Below, piece by piece: positions 1-9,715 of a stretch of 64,000 nt of DNA. The notes under the pieces were generated by a model, which had not been told where the DNA came from, searched no databases, and worked only from the letters and a program-made list of their open reading frames with translations. The DNA lies in the NCBI RefSeq assembly GCF_021155775.2, contig NC_060234.1, positions 16,612,871 to 16,676,870 of the forward strand, in the 5' to 3' direction. Positions within the stretch are counted from its first letter, which is position 1; the number at the start of each line of letters is the position of its first letter. Source of the stretch: Neodiprion pinetum (lineage: Eukaryota; Arthropoda; Insecta; Hymenoptera; Diprionidae). The position numbers were made by a program, and so were the translations under genes.

Positions 1-925
1 TTGAAGATGTTTCAGTAGTTGAAAAATGTTCAGGTGAGAAACAAATTCGAAAGCTATTAAGCTGAGTTTGGAGATTTATGAGTAGTTGAATATGTTTTTA
101 AAATCACTTGAAGTTTCCTCAATACTTTGAAATATATAGCTAATTTTTTTGAACAAAAGAAGTGAATGAGTGTAATAAATTGAAAAAAATTTTACGTTAG
201 GTAGCAATTTGTATAAGGACTTACCGTTTCTTTTCTGACAAAGTATATAGTCGAAGGCGCAAGACACTTGAGATTGACTGCCAATGAGCTGGTACAGGAC
301 TGAAAATTTGAAGATGTTTCAGTAGTTGAAAAATGTTCAGGTGAGAAACAAATTCGAAAGCTATTAAGTTGAGTTTGGAGATTTATGAGTAGTTGAATAT
401 GTTTTTAAAATCACTTGAAGTTTCCTCAATACTTTGAAATATATAGCTAATTTTTTTGAACAAAAGAAGTGAATGAGTGTAATAAATTGAAAAAAATTTT
501 ACGTTAGGTAGCAATTTGTATAAGGACTTACCGTTTCTTTTCTGACAAAGTATATAGTCGAAGGCGCAAGACACTTGAGTTTGACTGCCAATGAGCTGAT
601 CCAGGACTGAAAATTTGAAGATGTTTCAGTAGTTGAAAATGTTCAGGTGAGAAACAAATTCGAAAGCTATTAAGCTGAGTTTGGAGATTTATGAGTAGTT
701 GAATATGTTTTTAAAATCACTTGAAGTTTCCTCAATACTTTGAAATATATATAGCTAATTTTTTTTGAACAAAAGAAGTGAATGAGTGTAATAAATTGAA
801 AAAAAAAATTTTACGTTAGGTAGCAATTTGTATAAGGACTTACCGTTTCTTTTCTGACAAAGTATATATTCGAAGACGCAAGACACTCTACAACACTTGA
901 GTTTGACTGCCAATGAGCTGGTCCA
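1..925 (-). repeat. 307-bp tandem repeat, three units (left palindrome arm)
   Basis: Three head-to-tail units begin at about 1, 308 and 615. They differ by a few substitutions and small indels; the third carries an extra ~10 bases near 885. Read on the minus strand each unit contains a 75-85 nt exon-like block bounded by a 3' splice-like AG and a GTAAGT donor. The mirror copy lies at 5145-6069. A partial further copy (about 100 bp) occurs nearer the centre at 2597-2696 and its mirror 3374-3473. Confidence 0.9.
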
Positions 926-1187
926 GGACTCGCAGTCTTATATAACGAACCCTTGTGTTTATGTTTTGCAAACGTAAAAATGTGATATCGTAGGGTGGTC
1001 CCATGTTCACCGAATGTCGTTATCTCGATTCATGTAATTGTTCTGGTGCGTACCGCTCCACGCATCCGAACAGTCTCGCTCGTTGGACAAATCATCGTTA
1101 TTAACAGTAGAAATTCAAAAATGGATAAAAGTCTGAAGTCAAAATATACCGCTTCTTAACAGAATTTTCCGGAACGGTCGTACTTGG

Positions 1188-1857
1188 TTGTATCATAGAT
1201 GTTTGACTCACTTTCAGATCAGAACTCACATACTTTTTCCGATACTGCATAATCTGTCAGGTTACGATTCGCATTTTCTGACTAAAGCATTGGAACCTAA
1301 ATTGACAGGCAAATCACTTACCAAGCAATACTATGTTGTTCACTATAGGGTTTTGAAACAATGCTTACAATTAGGCTTAAAATTACTCAAAATTCATAGA
1401 GTTCTCAAATTCAGACAAACCCCGTGGCTCAAAAAATATATATAGATTTGAATACCGATTTGCGGAAAAAATCTGACAACGAATTTGAGAAAAATTTTTA
1501 CAAGCTAATGAACAACGCAGTTTTTGGCAAAACTATGGAAAACGTGCGAAAGTATAGAGATGTCAGACTGATCACGAAACGGGACGGAAGATACGGTGCT
1601 AGAGCTACCATAGCCAAACCCAATTTTCACAGCTGCACCGTTTTCGATAAAGATATAATTGTCGTTGAAATGAGTAAGACGAAAGTCAAATTGAATAAAC
1701 CATTGTATGCAGGTTTCTCATCATGGATCTTTCAAAATCCTTTATTCACAATTTTCCTTATAATTACGTTGAAACGATATTTGAACATCAGACAAAATTA
1801 ATGTATACCGACGCGGTTGGTTTAATGTACCACTTCACCGCCCCCGATGTTTGAGAA
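1188..1857 (+). pseudogene. Polinton DNA polymerase B, C-terminal fragments (left arm)
   Basis: The frames at 1188-1445 and 1424-1801 join pieces of the Polinton family B polymerase. An exonuclease-region block with the motif SGYDSHF is fused directly to the finger/palm region (VLKQCL, then NEFEKNFYKLMNNAVFGKTMENV, motif B), so several hundred codons are missing between them. Two frames are needed, so there is a frameshift near 1430. Motif C is destroyed: the catalytic YTDTDS seen in the intact copy at 31590-31620 reads YTDAVG near 1803-1821, and a stop follows. It cannot encode an active polymerase. Its mirror image is at 4213-4882. Confidence 0.85.
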
Positions 1858-2095
1858 TTTTGATCTAGAGATATAGGAAACTTTAAACCATCATACCGTA
1901 GCACTGAGCTGATATGCGGGTACGAGCTGATCGCGTTAGGATGGTTGTTGTCGGTTGGGAACAGAGCTGCGGTGACCGACCAAAGAAAGCAGTAAGAGTC
2001 GTTGTTTCTGATGTTTACTACATCTTCTTATTTTGAATATCTTTGGGTAGTGGTGTGTATGTGAAGACACCGCCTCGTAGTGGTACGTACTTGTT
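1855..2095 (-). pseudogene. Polinton DNA polymerase B, N-terminal fragment (left arm)
   Basis: Read on the minus strand this matches the N-terminal region of the intact polymerase at 28335. The block VVNIRNNDSYCFLWSVTAAL corresponds to VVNVRNEDERCLLWSVIAAL there, and a DGLKFP motif follows. A frameshift with two stops interrupts it. It abuts the C-terminal fragment on the opposite strand at about 1855, so the two polymerase halves are head-to-head within the arm. A possible upstream continuation on the same strand lies at 2096-2268. The mirror copy is 3975-4215 on the plus strand. Confidence 0.75.
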
Positions 2096-2829
2096 AATAT
2101 TCACAGTCAAATTGATTATTCCGATCAACGGTCAACCAGAGTCTTTTTTCGTGGAAATTTACCACTTTGAACAATACTTCTGGTATTTTGAGTTCCAAAT
2201 CGAATCCATTTTTTTGAATTTCTGTCGGTGAAGATTTCTCAGATGAAATTTTGGGTGTCGTCTCCATGATTTTTATTAATTTTCAGAATCCTTATTTGTT
2301 TTTCTTCTTTCAATCGCACATACTTGACTAAGCTATCGTTGTAAGAATTGCGTTAGAAGAACTGTTCCATGCTGACACGGTCACTTTTGTGGGCAAGCAA
2401 CAACAGTCTGACTCACGCATTATCGAAAATTCGTGGACAACCGTATGCAATATTCTTTGATAGAAATTTCTAGATATTTCTCGAACGAACCTGCAGCGCG
2501 TGTAAGATGGCGAGACAGTTCTTGGAACTTGGCGAAAAAGTTTCGCACGCCTCATGTACGAGAGAGCTGTGAGAGTGAACTAATCGCTGGAGTTATATTT
2601 ATGAGTAGTTGAATATGTTTTTAAAATCACTTGAAGTTTCCTCAATACTTTGAAATATATAGCTAATTTTTTTGAACAAAAGAAGTGAATGAGTGTACAA
2701 CCTGAGCCAATCGTTAAAGAAGTTTAACATATTGCATGATAGTTGCTTTGGCACAAGACGTTGCTTATAATTTCGATAATGATAGAGAATCGAGATCAAG
2801 ATTACACCGGGTTTTTATAATTTTTTTCA

Positions 2830-3077
2830 CAATTTAAACGGAGATCGAGGACATAGAAAAGTATCTTCAAAACGTGCTAAGAAATACAGATATCAGGCTC
2901 GCCATCAAACCCAACAATAATACACCGAACAATGCTGTAACTTTGAAAACCTTGAGACGAAAATTCAGCGTGCTGCAAAAACAAATCGACAACCTCGATC
3001 AAATGATCAAAGCTTTGGAGATCACCGCGAAAAAAGCCTTGGATACCTTCTACACAGACTTTAAAACAGACAGAGAC
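2830..3077 (+). other. Coiled-coil-like coding remnant across palindrome spacer
   Basis: An open frame runs through the end of the left arm and the unique spacer. It contains a heptad-rich stretch (LRRKFSVLQKQIDNLDQMIKAL) preceded by NAVTLKTL. The latter resembles the DAVSLKVL segment of the fibre-like protein at 34573-34968, so it may be a remnant of that gene. Past 3077 the frame enters the second arm and becomes its own antisense. Function unknown; the fibre-like assignment is an inference from one short motif. Confidence 0.3.
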
Positions 3078-3974
3078 TTGTCGATTTGTTTTTGCAGCAC
3101 GCTGAATTTTCGTCTCAAGGTTTTCAAAGTTACAGCATTGTTCGGTGTATTATTGTTGGGTTTGATGGCGAGCCTGATATCTGTATTTCTTAGCACGTTT
3201 TGAAGATACTTTTCTATGTCCTCGATCTCCGTTTAAATTGTGAAAAAAATTATAAAAACCCGGTGTAATCTTGATCTCGATTCTCTATCATTATCGAAAT
3301 TATAAGCAACGTCTTGTGCCAAAGCAACTATCATGCAATATGTTAAACTTCTTTAACGATTGGCTCAGGTTGTACACTCATTCACTTCTTTTGTTCAAAA
3401 AAATTAGCTATATATTTCAAAGTATTGAGGAAACTTCAAGTGATTTTAAAAACATATTCAACTACTCATAAATATAACTCCAGCGATTAGTTCACTCTCA
3501 CAGCTCTCTCGTACATGAGGCGTGCGAAACTTTTTCGCCAAGTTCCAAGAACTGTCTCGCCATCTTACACGCGCTGCAGGTTCGTTCGAGAAATATCTAG
3601 AAATTTCTATCAAAGAATATTGCATACGGTTGTCCACGAATTTTCGATAATGCGTGAGTCAGACTGTTGTTGCTTGCCCACAAAAGTGACCGTGTCAGCA
3701 TGGAACAGTTCTTCTAACGCAATTCTTACAACGATAGCTTAGTCAAGTATGTGCGATTGAAAGAAGAAAAACAAATAAGGATTCTGAAAATTAATAAAAA
3801 TCATGGAGACGACACCCAAAATTTCATCTGAGAAATCTTCACCGACAGAAATTCAAAAAAATGGATTCGATTTGGAACTCAAAATACCAGAAGTATTGTT
3901 CAAAGTGGTAAATTTCCACGAAAAAAGACTCTGGTTGACCGTTGATCGGAATAATCAATTTGACTGTGAATATT

Positions 3975-4215
3975 AACAAGTACGTACCACTACGAGGCGG
4001 TGTCTTCACATACACACCACTACCCAAAGATATTCAAAATAAGAAGATGTAGTAAACATCAGAAACAACGACTCTTACTGCTTTCTTTGGTCGGTCACCG
4101 CAGCTCTGTTCCCAACCGACAACAACCATCCTAACGCGATCAGCTCGTACCCGCATATCAGCTCAGTGCTACGGTATGATGGTTTAAAGTTTCCTATATC
4201 TCTAGATCAAAATTC
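3975..4215 (+). pseudogene. Polinton DNA polymerase B, N-terminal fragment (right arm)
   Basis: Mirror copy of the fragment at 1855-2095. It reads through a YVPLRGG...YTPLPKDIQNKK segment, then two stops and a frameshift, then VVNIRNNDSYCFLWSVTAAL. A short frame starting at ATG 3803 (57 codons, MKxME-type acidic N terminus not recognised) lies just upstream and may be the original start region. It meets the C-terminal fragment tail-on at about 4215. Confidence 0.75.
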
Positions 4216-4882
4216 TCAAACATCGGGGGCGGTGAAGTGGTACATTAAACCAACCGCGTCGGTATACATTAATTTTGTCTGATGTTCAAATATCGTTTCA
4301 ACGTAATTATAAGGAAAATTGTGAATAAAGGATTTTGAAAGATCCATGATGAGAAACCTGCATACAATGGTTTATTCAATTTGACTTTCGTCTTACTCAT
4401 TTCAACGACAATTATATCTTTATCGAAAACGGTGCAGCTGTGAAAATTGGGTTTGGCTATGGTAGCTCTAGCACCGTATCTTCCGTCCCGTTTCGTGATC
4501 AGTCTGACATCTCTATACTTTCGCACGTTTTCCATAGTTTTGCCAAAAACTGCGTTGTTCATTAGCTTGTAAAAATTTTTCTCAAATTCGTTGTCAGATT
4601 TTTTCCGCAAATCGGTATTCAAATCTATATATATTTTTTGAGCCACGGGGTTTGTCTGAATTTGAGAACTCTATGAATTTTGAGTAATTTTAAGCCTAAT
4701 TGTAAGCATTGTTTCAAAACCCTATAGTGAACAACATAGTATTGCTTGGTAAGTGATTTGCCTGTCAATTTAGGTTCCAATGCTTTAGTCAGAAAATGCG
4801 AATCGTAACCTGACAGATTATGCAGTATCGGAAAAAGTATGTGAGTTCTGATCTGAAAGTGAGTCAAACATCTATGATACAA
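4213..4882 (-). pseudogene. Polinton DNA polymerase B, C-terminal fragments (right arm)
   Basis: Mirror copy of 1188-1857 with the same internal deletion, frameshift and destroyed motif C. Because both arms carry the identical lesions, the lesions predate the formation or homogenisation of the palindrome. Confidence 0.85.
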
Positions 4883-5125
4883 CCAAGTACGACCGTTCCG
4901 GAAAATTCTGTTAAGAAGCGGTATATTTTGACTTCAGACTTTTATCCATTTTTGAATTTCTACTGTTAATAACGATGATTTGTCCAACGAGCGAGACTGT
5001 TCGGATGCGTGGAGCGGTACGCACCAGAACAATTACATGAATCGAGATAACGACATTCGGTGAACATGGGACCACCCTACGATATCACATTTTTACGTTT
5101 GCAAAACATAAACACAAGGGTTCGT

Positions 5126-5165
5126 TATATAAGACTGCGAGTCCTGGACCAGCTCATTGGCAGTC
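5126..5165 (+). promoter_or_regulatory. Putative TATA/initiator promoter
   Basis: TATATAAG at 5126-5133 is followed 34-36 bases downstream by CAGTC (5161-5165), the spacing of an arthropod TATA plus initiator core promoter. It precedes the first of three repeated leader-type exons and would drive the frame at 6104. The mirror copy lies near 905-944 on the minus strand. Assignment is by motif and spacing only. Confidence 0.45.
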
Positions 5166-5845
5166 AAACTCAAGTGTTGTAGAGTGTCTTGCGTCTTCGA
5201 ATATATACTTTGTCAGAAAAGAAACGGTAAGTCCTTATACAAATTGCTACCTAACGTAAAATTTTTTTTTTCAATTTATTACACTCATTCACTTCTTTTG
5301 TTCAAAAAAAATTAGCTATATATATTTCAAAGTATTGAGGAAACTTCAAGTGATTTTAAAAACATATTCAACTACTCATAAATCTCCAAACTCAGCTTAA
5401 TAGCTTTCGAATTTGTTTCTCACCTGAACATTTTCAACTACTGAAACATCTTCAAATTTTCAGTCCTGGATCAGCTCATTGGCAGTCAAACTCAAGTGTC
5501 TTGCGCCTTCGACTATATACTTTGTCAGAAAAGAAACGGTAAGTCCTTATACAAATTGCTACCTAACGTAAAATTTTTTTCAATTTATTACACTCATTCA
5601 CTTCTTTTGTTCAAAAAAATTAGCTATATATTTCAAAGTATTGAGGAAACTTCAAGTGATTTTAAAAACATATTCAACTACTCATAAATCTCCAAACTCA
5701 ACTTAATAGCTTTCGAATTTGTTTCTCACCTGAACATTTTTCAACTACTGAAACATCTTCAAATTTTCAGTCCTGTACCAGCTCATTGGCAGTCAATCTC
5801 AAGTGTCTTGCGCCTTCGACTATATACTTTGTCAGAAAAGAAACG
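5142..5845 (+). repeat. Tandemly duplicated mini-exon (three copies)
   Basis: Three blocks at 5142-5226, 5464-5538 and 5771-5845 begin with TCCTG and end immediately before GTAAGT. Copies two and three are preceded by a pyrimidine-rich TTTTCAG acceptor and are both exactly 75 nt, a multiple of three, open in the frame starting at the first base. Copy one has 10 extra bases and sits downstream of a TATA box. They look like one exon amplified with the 307-bp repeat, to be spliced to the acceptor CTTCCTCAG ending at 6100, three bases before the ATG at 6104. No ATG lies inside them, so they are probably 5' leader. Confidence 0.45.
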
Positions 5846-6069
5846 GTAAGTCCTTATACAAATTGCTACCTAACGTAAAATTTTTTTCAATTTATTACAC
5901 TCATTCACTTCTTTTGTTCAAAAAAATTAGCTATATATTTCAAAGTATTGAGGAAACTTCAAGTGATTTTAAAAACATATTCAACTACTCATAAATCTCC
6001 AAACTCAGCTTAATAGCTTTCGAATTTGTTTCTCACCTGAACATTTTTCAACTACTGAAACATCTTCAA
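5145..6069 (+). repeat. 307-bp tandem repeat, three units (right palindrome arm)
   Basis: Mirror of the array at 1-925. Here the units are followed directly by unique sequence and the coding frame at 6104, so in this orientation the array acts as an intron/leader region. Confidence 0.9.
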
Positions 6070-6103
6070 ATTTTCTGAATATACCCTTTTTCTTCCTCAG
6101 ATC

Positions 6104-6382
6104 ATGGTTCCCAATGTATTCAACTTGCCACCAAGTCCGGAGCCGGTTCCACAGGATGTGATGTTTCCGGAACCGGATCTATCAAACATATATCGCATAT
6201 ATATACACCGTCAGATCGAGACGCAGCTCCAGGAGGAACAACTCCACGATCTCATAGTCGTAGTTTCACGATTGGATGCTGCAGTTCACGGCGTGCAGAC
6301 CTTTTTCGTCTTTGATTATATTTTAATACACTTGACTTACGACGAATCTGGAGATATATGGCTCCACGAGACTGATTTTTAA
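6104..6382 (+). CDS. Small unknown protein, 92 aa, possibly spliced leader
   Basis: ATG at 6104 follows a good 3' splice site (pyrimidine-rich CTTCCTCAG ending 6100), so the coding exon may be joined to the repeated leader exons at 5142-5845. The protein starts proline-rich (residues 8-22), then has an amphipathic Gln/Glu segment around residues 37-50 and an acidic, Trp-containing end. I do not recognise the family. A near-perfect inverted repeat (about 20 bp, 6289-6310 with 6386-6409) flanks the 3' end of the frame and could be a foldback insertion. A second short duplicate of 6247-6274 occurs at 6495-6522. Low certainty that it is expressed. Confidence 0.35.
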   Translation: MVPNVFNLPPSPEPVPQDVMFPEPDLSNIYRIYIHRQIETQLQEEQLHDLIVVVSRLDAAVHGVQTFFVFDYILIHLTYDESGDIWLHETDF

Positions 6383-6894
6383 TGGAAGACAAAAAAAAGG
6401 TCTGCACGCCGGAACTACCCGCGTCGACGTGTGCATTATTTTTTTAATACATTTAAGTTACTAAACAGATTTTTAATTTCGTTAAATAAATACCAGATCT
6501 TATAGTCATAGTTTCACGATCCGTTTTTAATTCAGAACCTCTATCCTGTTAGTTAAGAGTTTATTTCAGAAACTTCCAGAATTCAACGTCGCATAGAACA
6601 GATTCCAAGTATTATTTTCATCGACCGCGTACCTCCATCCGTTTTTCTGAAGACGTTAGAATTTTTCCGCGAGCGCTTTCAAGAGTCCGATCGTTGTGAT
6701 AATTCTCATCTTTTCTCCAATCGTTGAAGCCTTTCGCAAAATTTTTGTTGAGAAACCGAATGTATATATATATATATTATATTTAATACTTTTTTATAAA
6801 ATTAATAAAAACTTGTATGTATTATATTTAATACTTTTTTATAAAAAACTTGTCAAACGAAATCTAAACTGCACCTCAACCTTGCATCTCATTC

Positions 6895-7640
6895 TCGACT
6901 AATCTGTACACCAACGTCGTCATGTTTTGCATTCCAAGAGCGATAGTAACCCAACTCCGTAGGACCTGCGGCTTTAAACGTACGCTTACTCAGATGTTGG
7001 TCGACCTTGCACTCTGTCCTTGACTGAGTCCGCTGAAATCTCATCGTACTGTTCACGTTACAGTTACGAGGTTCAAAACGTAGCTTAGAAAACCTTCGTC
7101 TTTGCTCATCGGTGTTCAAATTGGCACTTTCTGAGATTGTAAAAGTCGAATTGTTGTTGCCAACAATTTGTCGAGTTTAAGGTGGACAGGATGGTTTTAC
7201 GTTGAGTGATAAATACATATATTTCAATACAGAACGTCGTACCATTAAATGGTATAAAATAAAATGATATAAAATAAAGTAGCTTCGTCAAACAATGTAT
7301 ACAATTTTCATAAAGGTTATGCAACGTAGAATAATTGGAGACGCTGCACACGTTGTCCAGGTACGGTGTATACAAATTAAGCGAGAGTCGATGCATCTTT
7401 GAATTCAATTTGACCGTACTGACCGTCCATATACTGCAAGAACAACCGCTCCTCCTCCATCGTCTGCATCAATTTCTGATTGTACCGCAGCTATCGGCCG
7501 ACCTTGCACTCCGGTCTGAACCCGTCCAAATACTCATCGTAGAGTTCACATTACATGACGCAGCTCGAAACCCTCCGTCGTTGCTTAGTGGTGTTCGGAG
7601 TAGCATTTTCTTAGGTTTTGAGACTTAATTCTAGATACAA
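6895..7640 (-). pseudogene. Decayed tandem copies of a Polinton small (OB-like) gene
   Basis: Minus-strand translation between about 7610 and 7400 gives LYDEYLDGFRPECKVGR, a stop, then a segment ending LQYMDGQYGQIEF. That ending matches LRYLGGPYGRLEF at the end of the intact gene at 7762-8070. A second, more decayed copy with a shared QRRR...NVNSTM...ECKV pattern lies at 6895-7130. Both are broken by stops and frame changes. They appear to be old duplicates of the neighbouring intact gene. Confidence 0.55.
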
Positions 7641-7761
7641 AACGTACGTAGGATTAAAGGTATACAAGATGGATAAATGAAAAAATATTCATAATTTAAA
7701 TCTTTTTTTTTTTTTTGTTTATTGAACGTAAGACTTACACAGAACATTGGATATTCGAATA

Positions 7762-8070
7762 TTATACGTATACAAATTCAAGTCGACCGTACGGTCCGCC
7801 AAGATAGCGTAGATGCAACCGTATCTCCTTACTGGCTGTCGTCACCTTCTGGAACAAATCTTCATTTTCGTGGAGGGCCTTGGTCAGTCGGTTGGGTAGA
7901 AAAATCGTGAAAGCGTCATCCAAGTCCAGAACGATTTTGTCTCCAAATTTCGTTTTAACCCGACGTACGCCACTGACCCGGTATTCGAAGTAGACTTCGA
8001 GGTCCGAGAGCTTTTTCAACGGCAGAAATGTCTCCAGGCGAGCGACTTCGTTCAATTTTGAAAAGTCCAT
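7762..8070 (-). CDS. Polinton-family small protein, possible OB-fold ssDNA-binding
   Basis: An intact 102-aa protein related to those at 22365 and 24631. Shared landmarks are an N-terminal MDxxKxNxVxRLE, a central VKTKFG followed by a hydrophobic strand, FLPxR near residue 58, and a C-terminal YLGGxxxxLEF. The strand-rich pattern with a central Gly turn is compatible with an OB fold, and the gene travels with a replication polymerase, so single-strand DNA binding is a reasonable guess but not demonstrated. It is the most diverged of the three intact copies and marks a separate Polinton lineage left of the Penelope cluster. Confidence 0.6.
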   Translation of the reverse strand: MDFSKLNEVARLETFLPLKKLSDLEVYFEYRVSGVRRVKTKFGDKIVLDLDDAFTIFLPNRLTKALHENEDLFQKVTTASKEIRLHLRYLGGPYGRLEFVYV

Positions 8071-8227
8071 GATCGTTACGGTCCAGTTGTAGGTGCTCGA
8101 AATCTCTTGTGAGGTGATTGAGGTCGGATCTGATTTTCAGCAGATGTTTTACTTCTCCAATATTCTTGAGGAGCAGTTCTAGTCGTTTCTTCAACTCACG
8201 TTGTTCCAGAGCACTTCTCATTTGCAA
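7955..8227 (-). CDS. Unknown ORF, coiled-coil N terminus
   Basis: A 90-aa frame begins 157 bases upstream of the OB-like gene and overlaps its start in another frame. Residues 3-50 are Leu/Glu/Lys rich with heptad spacing, predicting a coiled coil. The second half is antisense-like filler over the neighbouring gene, so only the first ~50 codons are plausible coding sequence. No homologue is recognised. Confidence 0.2.
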   Translation of the reverse strand: MQMRSALEQRELKKRLELLLKNIGEVKHLLKIRSDLNHLTRDFEHLQLDRNDHGLFKIERSRSPGDISAVEKALGPRSLLRIPGQWRTSG

Positions 8228-8482
8228 GAACAGCTTCAGACTGGCGATGAAGTTTTCACTTTTCGCTTATACAACGTTCCCCCACCACATAATTTGATGG
8301 AGGGTAAGGAATGTCACGGGACTGATATCAAATACGTATGCGCGCGCACCTGACAAGTTTCGACTTGACGGTGAGCGGCACGCGGTCAAAGGATTCCGGT
8401 GCGACGTTGGGACAAACAATTCTCGGAACTATTAATTTTGGAATGTCACGGGGCTGATAAGGTGGGAAAGGAATGTGAGGTG

Positions 8483-8612
8483 GTTGATGTTACACATCAG
8501 CAGTCCTACCGTGGGAAAGGAATTCGGAGTGGTTCATGTTACACATCAGCAGTCATATCGTGGGAAAGGAATTCGGAGTGGGTTACACATCAGCAGTCAT
8601 ATCGTGGGAGAA
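8483..8612. repeat. ~56-bp tandem repeat, about 2.5-3 copies
   Basis: Units contain GTTACACATCAGCAGTC followed by a (C)TA(C/T)CGTGGGA block and a GGAAT(T/G)CGG(A/G) block. A further direct repeat of AAAAGGGTTTGAGTCTGGG occurs at about 8638-8657 and 8672-8691. No coding capacity. Confidence 0.75.
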
Positions 8613-8699
8613 GAATGCGGGACGTGACGTCATCGCGAAAAAGGGTTTGAGTCTGGGCTACGCGGAGCGGAAAAGGGTTTGAGTCTGGGGAGAATGTAT

Positions 8700-9474
8700 A
8701 GGCGGACTGGTCGGCTCGGTCGGTAAAGAAGGTGTTTGGACGCAGAACCCCCCTTGCTGTACTACTGCCATTTGCTTTTTGCCGACTCTGCTAATTCTAT
8801 TCTCCACCATTCTGGATTTGCGCACCTTTCGTCTACTCCTGCTTTTACTTCGGTTCCATTCTTACTCTAACGTTTGTATGATCAACTCCAGTTTCAACTT
8901 CCAAGTTCTACCTTAGTGCTGGTGCAAATAATCATTTCACCTATTTCTAATCCAAATGACCTAGTTACGCAAATGCACATTTCTCAGTTCTAATTAAGCC
9001 TTTATACAACCACAAGGTACACTTTCTCCATCTCATGAGTCCTTCCATCATTTCCGGATTGAGAACAGCGATGAGACCGCACCAGAATTACCCAAATAAC
9101 ATCTTGTGTGGGTGGAGAGGTGATTCGATAACCACTCGTCAAATCAAATCTCTTCAAACCCGTTACATAAGGCTGATAACTGATGAAGAATGTTTCTGTG
9201 CAAAGTGAAAAAATTCTACAAACTTCATTAAAATTATGCGCAAATAATTTCGTATAATTTTATATGATGTTACAAAATTTAATTTGAGCTTTTAAAATTT
9301 GTTAAAATCACACAAACTGTAAAACAAACCAGGGATGGCCAGTCGGCCGACTCTGCAAAACCGTAGTTTCTTAAAGTCAAAAGTTCCCAGCTTTCATAAA
9401 CCAATATCAAATGAATTTGATTTTCATCAGCAAAATAATCATATATCACGTGGTTCGTGAAATCAACTCTGAGC
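8700..9474. other. Interval without recognisable genes
   Basis: Unique, mildly AT-rich sequence between the 8.5-kb tandem repeats and the Penelope cluster. I see no long open frame, tRNA-like fold or terminal repeat. It is probably flanking genomic or decayed repeat sequence. Confidence 0.5.
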
Positions 9475-9715
9475 CAAATACAATTAAGAAGGATTAAAAT
9501 TCTCGACCTCGTAGATAATATATTGGTAAATCTTGGTGAACGGTCATTGAATGTATTACGTATATTTTCGTTAACGTTTCGGCCCGGATAGGGGCCCTTC
9601 TCAGAACGATCAATTTTTATTTAACTGTCAAGAACATAAATTTTCTCAATAAAACATAAACTTCTATGGAAATAATACTATTAAAAGATATTATCTATTG
9701 TACATTAGAGCGAAC

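Larger units (their letters stand above)
1..6069. repeat. Giant palindrome: ~3 kb inverted repeat with 85-bp spacer
   Basis: Positions 1-2992 are the reverse complement of 3078-6069, with coordinates of matching bases summing to 6070. Every open frame in one arm reappears identical in translation in the other. The spacer 2993-3077 is unique. The left arm reaches base 1, so it probably continues outside the window; the right arm loses the match after 6069. The arms hold fragments of a Polinton-type family B DNA polymerase, a 307-bp tandem repeat and a promoter/leader. Near-identity implies recent duplication, gene conversion, or an assembly or amplification artefact; I cannot separate these from one sequence. 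Confidence 0.95.

Noticed and set aside
76..574. 63-aa frames within the 307-bp repeats
   Set aside because: They begin with GTG, run across the splice donor and intron-like sequence, and have no recognisable domain.
1..925. 307-bp repeats as a CRISPR array
   Set aside because: Units are head-to-tail copies without short conserved repeats separated by unique spacers, and the context is eukaryotic mobile DNA.
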